From IMG/VR virus record IMGVR_UViG_3300031957_000831, positions 1 to 24,935 of that record: a stretch of DNA of 24,935 bases; one strand, written 5' to 3'. Below are positions 8,259 through 16,116 of this stretch, in pieces. The translations under genes were made by a program, and so were the position numbers. The stretch is from a virus. Position 1 is the stretch's first letter. Each line of letters opens with the position of its first letter. Under the pieces are notes generated by a model. The model saw only the letters and a program-made list of their open reading frames with translations, did not search any database and had not been told where the DNA came from.

Positions 8259-8747
8259 TTAGAATTGTAAGATAGCGTAATCGTATCTTAGTGTTAGTGT
8301 TATGTCATTAGGTTCATTTGAATCCCAAGCCATATCACCGAAATTAGCAGATTGTATCATAGCACCTTTTAGTGTCCATTCCTCAACCTTATCACCTACA
8401 GGACCTAATACATTGAAAGTAATGTCTTTCTTATAGAAGTCTGAATACCCATCCCTACCGGTAACAGATTCTTTATGTAATCTTACCCATTCCATAACGG
8501 CTTGTGCGCCAGATGGAACAATTGGATCATAAAGAGTAACTTCTAAAGTATCCCAACTTCCCTTTCCTTTTACATATCTCTTTACATTGATATGATTTAA
8601 TTCTATTTCTTCAAATGTTATAGATGGTCTTGCAGCAGTTTTTATTAAATATGCAGGTATCCCTTCAATATACATAATGAACCTATTCTTAACCTTTGGT
8701 TCAAAAGGAGTGAACATTATTTCTGAAGGATCTATTAAATCTGGCAT
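8259..8747 (-). CDS. 19: Tail tube protein (gp19-like)
   Basis: At 162 residues this matches the length of T4 gp19 (163 aa). It has the tube-protein opening EPKVKNRFIMYIEGIPAYLI, the central AARPSITFEEIELNHINVKR and YVKGKGSWDTLEVTLYDPI, and the final strands ANFGDMAWDSNEPNDITLTL followed by RYDYA. These are hallmarks of the T4-like gp19 tube family (PF06841). The protein polymerises as hexameric rings to form the inner tail tube under the sheath. Its own promoter-like motif lies 33 nt upstream and AGGAG precedes the ATG. The gene is separated from the sheath by an independently transcribed 161-aa gene, unlike T4 where 18 and 19 are adjacent. Confidence 0.88.
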   Translation of the reverse strand: MPDLIDPSEIMFTPFEPKVKNRFIMYIEGIPAYLIKTAARPSITFEEIELNHINVKRYVKGKGSWDTLEVTLYDPIVPSGAQAVMEWVRLHKESVTGRDGYSDFYKKDITFNVLGPVGDKVEEWTLKGAMIQSANFGDMAWDSNEPNDITLTLRYDYAILQF

Positions 8748-8775
8748 TACAGTTCTCCTGTTAGTATTTTAATTC

Positions 8776-8793
8776 TCATATATAAATATAAAC
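8776..8793 (-). promoter_or_regulatory. Late-promoter-like motif, copy 2
   Basis: Plus-strand core TATAAATAT at 8781-8789 (coding strand ATATTTATA), 33 nt upstream of the tail tube ATG. Same orientation as the other eight copies. Confidence 0.45.
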
Positions 8794-8860
8794 ATTTGAA
8801 AAAATCGATAGAAGTTATTACCTTATTATTTCATAGTTTTTTTATAGTTTTATAGGTAAT

Positions 8861-8888
8861 AAAAAAGGGGAGCGTTAAACTCCCCTTT
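8861..8888 (-). terminator. Intrinsic terminator after the 161-aa gene
   Basis: On the coding strand the stem GGGGAG (8885-8880) pairs with CTCCCC (8872-8867) across a 7-nt loop and is followed by six T (8866-8861). It lies 28 nt after the stop of the 161-aa gene. On the plus strand the stem is followed by only three T, so it acts mainly in the minus direction. Confidence 0.85.
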
Positions 8889-8916
8889 AATATCATTGTT
8901 TAATAAGTATTAGTTA

Positions 8917-9402
8917 TTAAGCTGCAGTTACTGGTAATTCACCACTAAACCATTGAACAGCATCTTGTGCTATACATATGAGCATAGTGTCAGCGGCTAT
9001 TGTAACAGCACCATTATCAGCTACTGGATTTATAGCATCACCTGATCCAGGATACACTTCTAATGTTTTGGCTGCGAGGTTATTTAAAATTATATACACC
9101 TCACCCACAGTCACAGCGGATAGTAGTGGTAATCTAATACCCTTTGTATTATCTGCAGTTGAACAAAGCACTATTGTTCCACCTTGAGCAGTGATAGCTC
9201 CTGCGCCAGCTTGGTCTGAACCAGCTGCTACTACAGTTTGTAATCCTAATACAAGTCCTGCATTTGCAACTAAGTTTGCACTAAGTGTTTGAACTCCTGT
9301 GAATGTATTTGCATCATCTACGTTTACCACATTTTGATCGATTGATGATAATCCAGGATACAACTCTCTGGATAGTTTAGCTAAAGAACTTCTTGTTCCC
9401 AT
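8917..9402 (-). CDS. Beta-rich structural protein of unknown role (161 aa)
   Basis: No named family recognised. The N-terminus is short and basic (MGTRSSLAKLSRELYPGLSS); the rest is a run of short beta-type strands rich in Ala, Val, Gly and Thr, with TIVLCSTADNTKGIRLPLLS and EVYIILNNLAAKTLEVYPGS, ending AVQWFSGELPVTAA. Proteins with this makeup occur in marine T4-like phages as virion components. The gene is a self-contained unit: a promoter-like motif 123 nt upstream, a terminator directly before that, and its own strong terminator after. That arrangement suggests high, separately set expression, as for a decoration or abundant tail protein; the role itself is inference. AGGAGAAAAATA precedes the ATG. 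Confidence 0.7.
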   Translation of the reverse strand: MGTRSSLAKLSRELYPGLSSIDQNVVNVDDANTFTGVQTLSANLVANAGLVLGLQTVVAAGSDQAGAGAITAQGGTIVLCSTADNTKGIRLPLLSAVTVGEVYIILNNLAAKTLEVYPGSGDAINPVADNGAVTIAADTMLICIAQDAVQWFSGELPVTAA

Positions 9403-9521
9403 TATTTTTCTCCTAATTTAATTTAAGTCCTACTCAAATTAGTTGTTAATTGTTATTGAACCTTTTTTTTATATTAAGACATTGATGAACTACTGATCTT
9501 AGTGATTCAACTTATTTTCAT

Positions 9522-9537
9522 CATATATAAATATCAA
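9522..9537 (-). promoter_or_regulatory. Late-promoter-like motif, copy 3
   Basis: Plus-strand core TATAAATAT at 9526-9534, exactly 9 nt after the T-tract of the sheath terminator and 123 nt upstream of the 161-aa gene, which would give an unusually long leader. Confidence 0.45.
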
Positions 9538-9543
9538 TAAAAC

Positions 9544-9573
9544 AAAAAACCCCACTATAAAAATGGGGCTTTT
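9544..9573 (-). terminator. Intrinsic terminator after the tail sheath gene
   Basis: On the coding strand CCCCA (9568-9564) pairs with TGGGG (9554-9550) over a 9-nt A/T loop and is followed by six T (9549-9544). The plus strand has C then four T after the stem, so it could also stop antisense transcripts weakly. It lies 25 nt after the sheath stop. Confidence 0.8.
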
Positions 9574-9598
9574 CGCACTTTGTATGTGAATTTACTGA

Positions 9599-12094
9599 TT
9601 ATTCAGGAAAAGCAGCGCCTGTCGGCAATACTGAGAAGTCCAAAATAATAAATTCAGCTGTTCTTGTAGGTTGAATGAAGATTTGACCAACCATCTGATT
9701 TCTATCGATAACATCAGGTGTATTGTTCGTATCATCCATTACAACTTTGAATGCACTTAATCCACTATTGGATTGAACTGATTCTAAGAACGGATTCACA
9801 ATGTTTAAGAATCTACTTCTTGTAGATGAGTTATTCTGTTCAAATACTAAGTATCTTGAAGAACTCGCAATAAATTTCTTCAATCTGATTAGTAATCTAC
9901 GAACATTAATCCTATCTAAAGCAGATGGCTTAGCCTGTAGTGTTTTTTGTCCAAACACTACAACTCCTTGACCAGGAAATGTTGCAATTGGATTAACCCT
10001 ACCCTCATAAAGAGTATCTCTATCAGTATGAGTAAGTTTCTTTTTAGCTATCCTAACTGAAGTTAAACCACCACGATTCAATCCAGCAGGAGCAAACCAT
10101 TCGTGAGCTACACTATCTGTGAAAGCAATCACACCAGGTATAACTACTGATGGCGGCACCCACTCTCCCTTTCCTGTATCGGGACTAGCAATCTTAACCC
10201 ACGGAAAGTAAGTAGCTACATAGTTTGTATCTAATGTTTGAACATTAGCAACGGCAGTATCTACTGTATCATCCCACTTAGCAGAATCCATAACATAGAA
10301 AGCATCAGCTCTCGCCTCTATCTTATCTATAGCATGATTCGTAACAGATGGGTGTAGTGAATGAATAATGCCTGGTGTTACCAACATATTAATATCAATT
10401 TCATCAGGATTACTTATAGTATTAATAGCTTTTTTATAAGCAACTGAACCACTTTTTGCTGAAGCACTACAATCAAATCCCATTACATTAGCAGCGGTTA
10501 TATCACCACCTGTATTAGGTGTAATTGCTGGAGACCTTCCATCAAAACCATGTTGCATTGGAACAGCAAACTTCAACTGAACCTTTGGAGATGATGTTGT
10601 AAGCTTTGAAGCGGCGAGAACAAATCCAGAATATTTAGCTATCTGATCTGTAGCATCACCCTGCGCTCTACCAGCAGCTGCTGGAGTGTTATGTCCATTA
10701 ATACCTTCTGAACCACCAACACTACCAAATCCATACATATTTGTCAATAGAAAATTAGTATTAATACCTGTAGTAGCACCTGATGGAATAGCAGATTGAT
10801 ATTGCTGATTAAGAGAGCAACTTACTGAATGAAAATATGTTTCATCTATTTTAAATCCATAAGGAACATCTGGGTTGTATACAAGCGGCGTTGTGTCTTT
10901 TGCCTGAATACTTGAAGTTGTTGCAAATGGAACAGTTTTAGTAGTCGCAACCGGATTATATGGAGCAGCATATCCCATAGGCATAAGACTCTTATTACCA
11001 GTAAATGTTTTTTCATCATAATCACCAAGTCTGATATATTGCGATTGATTAGCATAATCACCATTTAAAGTTACTTCACCAGCAGCGCTTACAGTATTGA
11101 ATTGATCTCCAATTACTTTTGGAGCGTAGTTAGATGAATCAGGATCAAAATTTAGTCTTGTAAAAGTTTCCAATGGAGAAGCCTTACCAGCACTAACTCT
11201 TGATACTGTAAGTGTGAATTGAGCATAATCCGGACTTGAATTACCATTTAATGGTCTGGTAACATCAGAAATTGTTACAATGTTTTGATTTCCTTCGATA
11301 CCATCTATTCTGTTGTAAACCTTAAATAATTCTGTGCTATCTTGCGCAATTATAAAAGGTGTTCTAGCAGCAGCAGCATCTGAGTTTCCAGTAATGGTAG
11401 ATTTATAAGTTGTAGAATTTACTGTTTCTGTTCCACTATTGAAATTCAATCCACTGGTTACTGACTCCAATGCTACGACAGTGGATGCAGATCCAAAGTT
11501 TCTAATTAAATCTACTACTGGTTGGTCACTAAAGTTTCTATACATATAACCAGCAGTTGTAACGTTACCGAGCTTTGGAGTCAAAGCATCATCATGAACA
11601 GCGTTTTCTAAAGTTAAGCCAGTTCCACTATGAATCGAAGTAGCACCTAAACTAGCTTCAACTGTAACACCACTTCCGGTTAATCCCATAGTAAAGCCAT
11701 CTACTATTGGTGAAGCAGCAAGAGAACCAGTAATAGTTCCTGTGCCTGACGAATTTTGTGCGGATGGTGCAAATGTTGCTACAACATGACCATTCGATAT
11801 AACATTCATACTATCAGCTTTATAACCACCGATATATCCAACCTTAACGATTGTTACTGATGCTGCGTTTCCTCTAAAATATTCTTGAACTGCATATGGT
11901 GTATAGTAATCTGTAGTGTAAGATCCAAACTTCGTTTCAAAGTCTGCAAAGCTTGTTACTACTGTTGGAACGAATGAAGGACCTTCTTTTGTTGGTCCTA
12001 CTATAGCTGCTCCAATTTCTCCTATACCTGCAGGTAAGAAAGATAGATCCCTTTCTCTGGTAAAAACACCAGGACTGACAATTCTTTCTGCCAT
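9599..12094 (-). CDS. 18: Tail sheath protein (gp18-like)
   Basis: The opening RIVSPGVFTRERDLSFLPAG followed by IGEIGAAIVGPTKEGPSFVP is the classic contractile-sheath N-terminus. The C-terminal domain is also diagnostic: LINVRR-type segment DRINVRRLLIRLKKFIASSS, RYLVFEQNNSSTRSRFLNIV, NPFLESVQSNSGLSAFKVVM and IFIQPTRTAEFIILDF. The sheath surrounds the tube and contracts to drive it into the cell. At 831 residues it is longer than T4 gp18 (659), the extra length lying in the middle (roughly residues 120-550), where surface domains are inserted in sheath proteins. AGGAG precedes the ATG and a promoter-like motif lies 41 nt upstream; a terminator follows. Very confident in the family. Confidence 0.93.
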   Translation of the reverse strand: MAERIVSPGVFTRERDLSFLPAGIGEIGAAIVGPTKEGPSFVPTVVTSFADFETKFGSYTTDYYTPYAVQEYFRGNAASVTIVKVGYIGGYKADSMNVISNGHVVATFAPSAQNSSGTGTITGSLAASPIVDGFTMGLTGSGVTVEASLGATSIHSGTGLTLENAVHDDALTPKLGNVTTAGYMYRNFSDQPVVDLIRNFGSASTVVALESVTSGLNFNSGTETVNSTTYKSTITGNSDAAAARTPFIIAQDSTELFKVYNRIDGIEGNQNIVTISDVTRPLNGNSSPDYAQFTLTVSRVSAGKASPLETFTRLNFDPDSSNYAPKVIGDQFNTVSAAGEVTLNGDYANQSQYIRLGDYDEKTFTGNKSLMPMGYAAPYNPVATTKTVPFATTSSIQAKDTTPLVYNPDVPYGFKIDETYFHSVSCSLNQQYQSAIPSGATTGINTNFLLTNMYGFGSVGGSEGINGHNTPAAAGRAQGDATDQIAKYSGFVLAASKLTTSSPKVQLKFAVPMQHGFDGRSPAITPNTGGDITAANVMGFDCSASAKSGSVAYKKAINTISNPDEIDINMLVTPGIIHSLHPSVTNHAIDKIEARADAFYVMDSAKWDDTVDTAVANVQTLDTNYVATYFPWVKIASPDTGKGEWVPPSVVIPGVIAFTDSVAHEWFAPAGLNRGGLTSVRIAKKKLTHTDRDTLYEGRVNPIATFPGQGVVVFGQKTLQAKPSALDRINVRRLLIRLKKFIASSSRYLVFEQNNSSTRSRFLNIVNPFLESVQSNSGLSAFKVVMDDTNNTPDVIDRNQMVGQIFIQPTRTAEFIILDFSVLPTGAAFPE

Positions 12095-12130
12095 TAGATT
12101 TCTCCTAAGTTAAATTAAATAAAATTTTGG

Positions 12131-12147
12131 TTATATATAAATATAAC
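12131..12147 (-). promoter_or_regulatory. Late-promoter-like motif, copy 4
   Basis: Plus-strand core TATAAATAT at 12136-12144, 41 nt upstream of the sheath ATG, inside the 102-nt gap after the 98-aa gene. Confidence 0.45.
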
Positions 12148-12196
12148 TTAAAATTCCCAAATACAATTACTGAGGAATTTATTTTTTTACTATTTA

Positions 12197-12493
12197 TTAC
12201 TTATCTTCCTCTTCGGAAACTTCTTCTGTTGGTGTAAATACTCCTGTTTGTGGATCTAATGTGCCTGGTCCATATTTTTCATTCAATTCCGATACTAAAG
12301 ACCGTTCTGAATTTTGGTTATCAATATAATCAGCTTCTAATTTAGCTTCAGCTTCTTCAAGATTAGCTTTCTGTTGATCTAATAGAATTTTTTGGACACG
12401 AATTTGACCAAATCCCATTTGAACTGATTGATATTTTTGACTAAGCTCATTTAATGATGCTATATCCTCTTCGGTGAATTTAATTTCAGCCAT
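12197..12493 (-). CDS. Hypothetical coiled-coil protein (98 aa)
   Basis: The protein starts MAEIKFTEEDIASLNELSQK and is helical through residue 70, with QIRVQKILLDQQKANLEEAE AKLEADY in heptad-like spacing (written in two parts), then a short tail KYGPGTLDPQTGVFTPTEEV and an acidic end EEEDK. No named family; similar short acidic coiled-coil proteins ending in 'KYG-x-G-x-LD-x-x-TG-x-FTP' are, as I recall, common in marine phage structural regions. AAGGAG lies 8 nt before the ATG; a promoter-like motif lies 80 nt upstream. It sits between the NUMOD3-like gene and the sheath. Role unknown. Confidence 0.7.
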   Translation of the reverse strand: MAEIKFTEEDIASLNELSQKYQSVQMGFGQIRVQKILLDQQKANLEEAEAKLEADYIDNQNSERSLVSELNEKYGPGTLDPQTGVFTPTEEVSEEEDK

Positions 12494-12570
12494 AATTTTA
12501 ACTCCTTATGTTTATTTTAATATATATATATATCTTTTTTACAAATTTTACAACTTTATTATATATCTAT

Positions 12571-12585
12571 TGATATAAATAGAAC
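12571..12585 (-). promoter_or_regulatory. Late-promoter-like motif, copy 5 (variant)
   Basis: Plus-strand core TATAAATAG at 12574-12582, the only copy ending in G. It lies 80 nt upstream of the 98-aa gene in a very A/T-rich 135-nt gap that also holds a TA dinucleotide run near 12520-12533; nothing else is seen in that gap. Confidence 0.35.
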
Positions 12586-12628
12586 TTTTTTTTACTAAAG
12601 TGTATTTTTTATTTACTAATTTATATAA

Positions 12629-12913
12629 CTAATCTATTTGTTTTGTATTACTCCACTCTACATCGATATTTTTTTTAGTTTCCCACCACTTCTGTAAGCC
12701 TTTTGATATTTTCTCTTTGTGCTGAATGGTTTTTGGCTGTTTCATCTTTTCAATCGTATTTAAGGCTAACTTTCTGTCCATTTGAGCGCATGATTTACAG
12801 ACTGTATTGTTACCTACTGCTCTATCAAACGAATCTTTTCTGGTATAATAGATTAATCTATTACAATCAGGACATTTTCTATTTTTTCTATCCTTCCAAT
12901 GGCGTTTTCTCAT
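12629..12913 (-). CDS. Small zinc-finger / NUMOD3-like DNA-binding protein
   Basis: A 94-residue basic protein. Cys14-x-x-Cys17 and Cys39-x-x-Cys42 form a likely zinc ribbon, and residues 60-77 (PKTIQHKEKISKGLQKWW) resemble the NUMOD3 helix found in homing endonucleases and phage DNA-binding proteins. There is no GIY-YIG or HNH catalytic core, so it is either a stand-alone DNA-binding protein or the remnant of a homing endonuclease. It lies between the fibre paralogue and the 98-aa gene, an insertion-type position. No ribosome binding site precedes ATG (12911-12913); instead a promoter-like motif ends 3 nt before it, suggesting leaderless initiation. Gene reality rests on the four cysteines and the NUMOD3-like motif. 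Confidence 0.6.
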   Translation of the reverse strand: MRKRHWKDRKNRKCPDCNRLIYYTRKDSFDRAVGNNTVCKSCAQMDRKLALNTIEKMKQPKTIQHKEKISKGLQKWWETKKNIDVEWSNTKQID

Positions 12914-12929
12914 AGTAATAAATATAAGA
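12914..12929 (-). promoter_or_regulatory. Late-promoter-like motif, copy 6, abutting a start codon
   Basis: Plus-strand core AATAAATAT at 12917-12925, ending only 3 nt before the ATG of the zinc-finger gene. If transcription begins 4-8 nt past the core, the mRNA would be leaderless. Confidence 0.4.
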
Positions 12930-12963
12930 AAATAGTAAAAGAAAAGTGGAACTATTGTTTTTT

Positions 12964-13932
12964 TTACGAATTAAATTTACCCATAGTAACCACTTCATCG
13001 GTATAAGCATCTAAAGAATATCCTAAAGATGAAGTATTAACATTCAAAGCAAAGATAGAGCTATTTTGTTGAATTGAAAGAGCATCCGGCTCCATCAACA
13101 TTCCATTAATCCAAAAATAAAAATCGTTTAAATCGGTAGCCTTTAGTCTAAAATCATCAGATGCGGTTACGGCAGTGAAATGAACTGTATCTCCGCTTTG
13201 TATACTTCCTGTATGAACAAAATTCTTTCTTAAATGTTTATAGTTATGTATACTATCCAAATAGTTACGAGCGGTAAATTCGCTAACCAAGCTACTACTA
13301 CTTTCTCCATAAGCTAGTCCCATTTCTCTAAAAGAGGATGTTACATAAGCAATTGTCTTTACCCAAGGCTTTTGAGAAAAGTCATCGATGGTATAATTAT
13401 TAAAAGTAAAAGTGCTGTATTTAATATCACCTATCTGTTCTCCAGTCATAGAGAATGATCCGGATACTCCGTGAACATCATCATTGGTATCACCAAATAA
13501 TGTCGATCCGCTTTTAAATATTGCTGATGAGGTTACTCCACCATGAAGCACTATAAGATTTTTAGAGGATACCTTACCACCAACGAATAAACCAGCAGTT
13601 GGTGAGGGATTATAACCCTTTATCATACTAAAATCACCTGATATAACTAAGTCATGATACATATCGCCTGATCCTGATATACCATGATAATGTAAAATTA
13701 TATGTCTATCTTTTGTTCCAATAGTAACTGCTTTGCTTGAATTACCGCTGGCAGAAACTTGGTTGAATACAGGAGAAGCAGTAGGGTCTACTGCCTGTGC
13801 AATTTTAAAGTTTGTATTTGAATCGTCTGATACATCACCCATTGAAAAACTATCTGTTCGTATTCCATTGAGACTACCAGTTACCCCCAGTCCCATTTCA
13901 AAGGTTAATGGTTTTTTAAATACTATGGACAT
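12964..13932 (-). CDS. Fibre-like structural protein, paralogue of the gp15-fusion C-terminus
   Basis: A 322-residue protein, Ser/Gly/Thr-rich and made of short beta strands. It shares three blocks with the C-terminal half of the preceding 559-aa protein: FKSGSTLFGDTNDDVHGVSG (there LLSSGSTKFGDSLDDRHRFT), a 'YLRKN/HLRKNF' helix, and the last 60 residues including FYFWINGMLMEPDALSIQQN (there FIFFINGQYMEHDAISLKQN) and the shared end GKFNS. It starts 2 nt after the stop of that gene. The repeat type 'GSTxFGD-xxDDxHxxxGSxSxTG' is common in phage fibres and whiskers. Collar fibre or another virion fibre attached near the neck is the likely role; receptor binding is not shown. Confidence 0.6.
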   Translation of the reverse strand: MSIVFKKPLTFEMGLGVTGSLNGIRTDSFSMGDVSDDSNTNFKIAQAVDPTASPVFNQVSASGNSSKAVTIGTKDRHIILHYHGISGSGDMYHDLVISGDFSMIKGYNPSPTAGLFVGGKVSSKNLIVLHGGVTSSAIFKSGSTLFGDTNDDVHGVSGSFSMTGEQIGDIKYSTFTFNNYTIDDFSQKPWVKTIAYVTSSFREMGLAYGESSSSLVSEFTARNYLDSIHNYKHLRKNFVHTGSIQSGDTVHFTAVTASDDFRLKATDLNDFYFWINGMLMEPDALSIQQNSSIFALNVNTSSLGYSLDAYTDEVVTMGKFNS

Positions 13933-13934
13933 TA

Positions 13935-15614
13935 TTAACTATTAAACTTTCCGAAAGATACTATTTCATCATCAGCCTCTAAGCTATAACCTATACTACC
14001 AGTATCTACTTGTAGATGGAGCGTAGAACCATTCTGCTTTAATGATATAGCATCGTGTTCCATATATTGACCATTAATAAAAAATATGAAATCATTTTCG
14101 GTGGTTGGTGTATAGCCAGTTGGAGCTGAAGCGGTAACAGCACTAAAGCTTGCGGTATTCACTCCTACTATACCACTAGATATCTTGTAGTAATTTTTTC
14201 TAAGATAATTAATTATAGCAACATCTCTAGTATAATTAGAGCCTGTAAATTGAGTTAAAGCATTTTCAGTTATTAGCTTATGAGGTGAAGCGCTAGATGT
14301 TATAAGTCCACCATCATTTTCTATCTTAGTAACAGTGGTTTGATTTAATGTAAATGTTGAACCTGTGACTGATAAGCTACCTGTAAATCTGTGTCTATCA
14401 TCTAATGAGTCACCAAATTTTGTAGAACCGCTAGATAAAAGAAATGAAGATGAGACAATTTTTGTATGGTAGTCCGAAACCGTTAACGTTCCTGCTATAA
14501 TTGCATCACCACTAATAGACATATCACCGCCAACATTCCAAGAACCGGTTACATGCATACTACCACTAATAAAGTTATGACCAAATGTAGTTGGGTTACC
14601 AAGAACTAACTGACCAACTGAAAGTTCGTTGAATGTAACATCCGATGTTGTAGATATATGCTGACCTAATGATAAGGTATTGGTAACCGGAGTAGAACCA
14701 TCAAAGCCAACTGCAGAATCAGAGGTAATAGTTATGCCTTCACCACCTACAAATTTCAATGGAAAAGTTGTAGATAAAGCAAAGTTTGGATTTACTGGTG
14801 GATTTGAATCTTTTCCCTTAGCCTTCTTTAATTCATCAGGTGTGTATGTTGTATCTAAATTAAAAATTACTCTTTTAGGAGAAAATGATTTTTCGGTTGT
14901 TACTTTGTTATTAAATTCATCAGGAATCAAATAGCCGTTTAGAGTTACACTAAATGTAGTCTTAATAATTCTTTCTTGATTAATATTTATTTCACTAGCA
15001 TCCGTATAATTATCTATCTGTGTTCTGAATTTAAACTTACCATCTTCTCCCCAATAAGCGCCTTCGCTATAAACTAATTTTTCTACTATAGAGTTCATTT
15101 GTTCTGTATATGATGTCCACACAACAAAGTCATAACTTAGCTTTACATAATCAGGAACTGCAACTTTGTATAATTCTTTTGATTTATTTAATCCTTGTTG
15201 AACCGAAAATTTATCGTATCTATTTACATTACTATATTTTTTCTGAAAGCTATAGAACAATTGTGGATCTTGTGGGTTGAATTTATCAACAGACATACCA
15301 GCATCTTTTTCAATAGAAGTTCTTTTGAAAGCAATAAGCGGGATAACTAATTGTTGTTTATTATCGTAGAGAAATCCATTTTTTTGAACTTGATTCCACC
15401 TTTCAGGATTAGCATACATAATTGGAACTTTTACTAATGAACCATTTTCTGAAACTCGTGGTTTGATAACATTGTTAAAATAAAACATTATGGTTGAATC
15501 AATATCCATTAATCCAATCGATATATTTTTTACCTTATCATTATTTCTAGACCTTTTTAAACCACGATTTATAGGTTTTCTTCTATTTCTTGGTAACGGT
15601 TTGTCTCGTGCCAT
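13935..15614 (-). CDS. gp15-like tail completion protein fused to a fibre-like domain
   Basis: Residues 1-30 are a basic leader. Residues 36-235 follow T4 gp15 (tail sheath stabiliser / tail terminator) in order: FYFNNVIKPRVSENGSLVKV with PIMYANPERW (T4: 'RVPITYASKEHF'), KLSYDFVVWTSYTEQMNSIV (T4: 'MIYELSIFTRYEDDMFQIVE'), and TTFSVTLNGYLIPDEF (T4: 'LTFEVNGWMYPP'). T4 gp15 is 272 aa; here about 300 more residues follow, with beta-repeat fibre-like sequence (SGSMHVTGSWNVGGDMSISG, SSGSTKFGDSLDDRHRFTGS) and a C-terminal domain shared with the next gene. gp15 closes the tail tip and joins it to the neck, so the extra domain should project at the collar. Position after gp13- and gp14-like genes supports gp15. 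ATG overlaps the upstream stop as TAATG. Confidence 0.65.
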   Translation of the reverse strand: MARDKPLPRNRRKPINRGLKRSRNNDKVKNISIGLMDIDSTIMFYFNNVIKPRVSENGSLVKVPIMYANPERWNQVQKNGFLYDNKQQLVIPLIAFKRTSIEKDAGMSVDKFNPQDPQLFYSFQKKYSNVNRYDKFSVQQGLNKSKELYKVAVPDYVKLSYDFVVWTSYTEQMNSIVEKLVYSEGAYWGEDGKFKFRTQIDNYTDASEININQERIIKTTFSVTLNGYLIPDEFNNKVTTEKSFSPKRVIFNLDTTYTPDELKKAKGKDSNPPVNPNFALSTTFPLKFVGGEGITITSDSAVGFDGSTPVTNTLSLGQHISTTSDVTFNELSVGQLVLGNPTTFGHNFISGSMHVTGSWNVGGDMSISGDAIIAGTLTVSDYHTKIVSSSFLLSSGSTKFGDSLDDRHRFTGSLSVTGSTFTLNQTTVTKIENDGGLITSSASPHKLITENALTQFTGSNYTRDVAIINYLRKNYYKISSGIVGVNTASFSAVTASAPTGYTPTTENDFIFFINGQYMEHDAISLKQNGSTLHLQVDTGSIGYSLEADDEIVSFGKFNS

Positions 15615-16102
15615 TAAATGCTCCTAACTCTTTCTATCTGTATAGAACTCTTTCTTATTAAGAAAGTGTTTGCTATAACCGAATAGTTCTGGTCAAATTG
15701 ACCACCTATTAACTGATTTTCGTTTATAGAACCAACCTCAAAATATCCATAGTTCCAATCTATTAAATCACCAATCTCTAATACCATTGAAGCTTCTATA
15801 AAAGATTGCCGTAGAAATGAAAATTTTGCTGATTGATTGTTATTAACTCCAAAATCATCTTGATTGAAGTCAAAGTCATCAGCTTCTATCAGTGCATTCA
15901 TTTGAACTCCATTCTTATATAACTTCTTACCACCAGCGCTTTCACCATACATATTAGTAGCAGATTCTTGCAGCGATGGTTTATATATAACACATTCCTG
16001 GTTTATAATACCATCTTTATTATTTTGTTTATCCCCTACTAATTCTTTAGTTACTCTCGTAATTAAATCCACATCACTTTGAGGTAAAAATCTGCCAGCC
16101 AT
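15614..16102 (-). CDS. gp14-like neck protein (tentative)
   Basis: A 162-residue protein between gp13-like and gp15-like genes. It has CVIYKPSLQESATNMYGESA, KLYKNGVQMNALIEADDFDF and EIGDLIDWNYGYFEVGSINE. T4 gp14 (256 aa) has a comparable 'P-x-GDLIYFPMDNSLFEI-x-WV' block and an early 'FGED..' element; the layout 'ES-x-x-MYGE', then 'GDLI-x-W-x-x-x-YFEV' fits that family. It is shorter than T4 gp14, as in many distant T4 relatives. gp14 with gp13 forms the neck connecting portal to tail. The call depends as much on gene order as on the motif. A ribosome binding site of weak AGGATAACAAT type precedes the ATG. Confidence 0.5.
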   Translation of the reverse strand: MAGRFLPQSDVDLITRVTKELVGDKQNNKDGIINQECVIYKPSLQESATNMYGESAGGKKLYKNGVQMNALIEADDFDFNQDDFGVNNNQSAKFSFLRQSFIEASMVLEIGDLIDWNYGYFEVGSINENQLIGGQFDQNYSVIANTFLIRKSSIQIERVRSI

Positions 16103-16116
16103 ATTGTTATCCTATT

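Noticed and set aside
9483-9523. Inverted repeat TGATGAA / TTCATCA before the 161-aa gene
   Set aside because: Loop of 27 nt, weak stem, and one arm overlaps the promoter-like motif so would probably not be transcribed.
12520-12534. TA dinucleotide run as a promoter or repeat element
   Set aside because: Single A/T-rich tract in an A/T-rich gap; no other copies and a better motif lies nearby at 12574.
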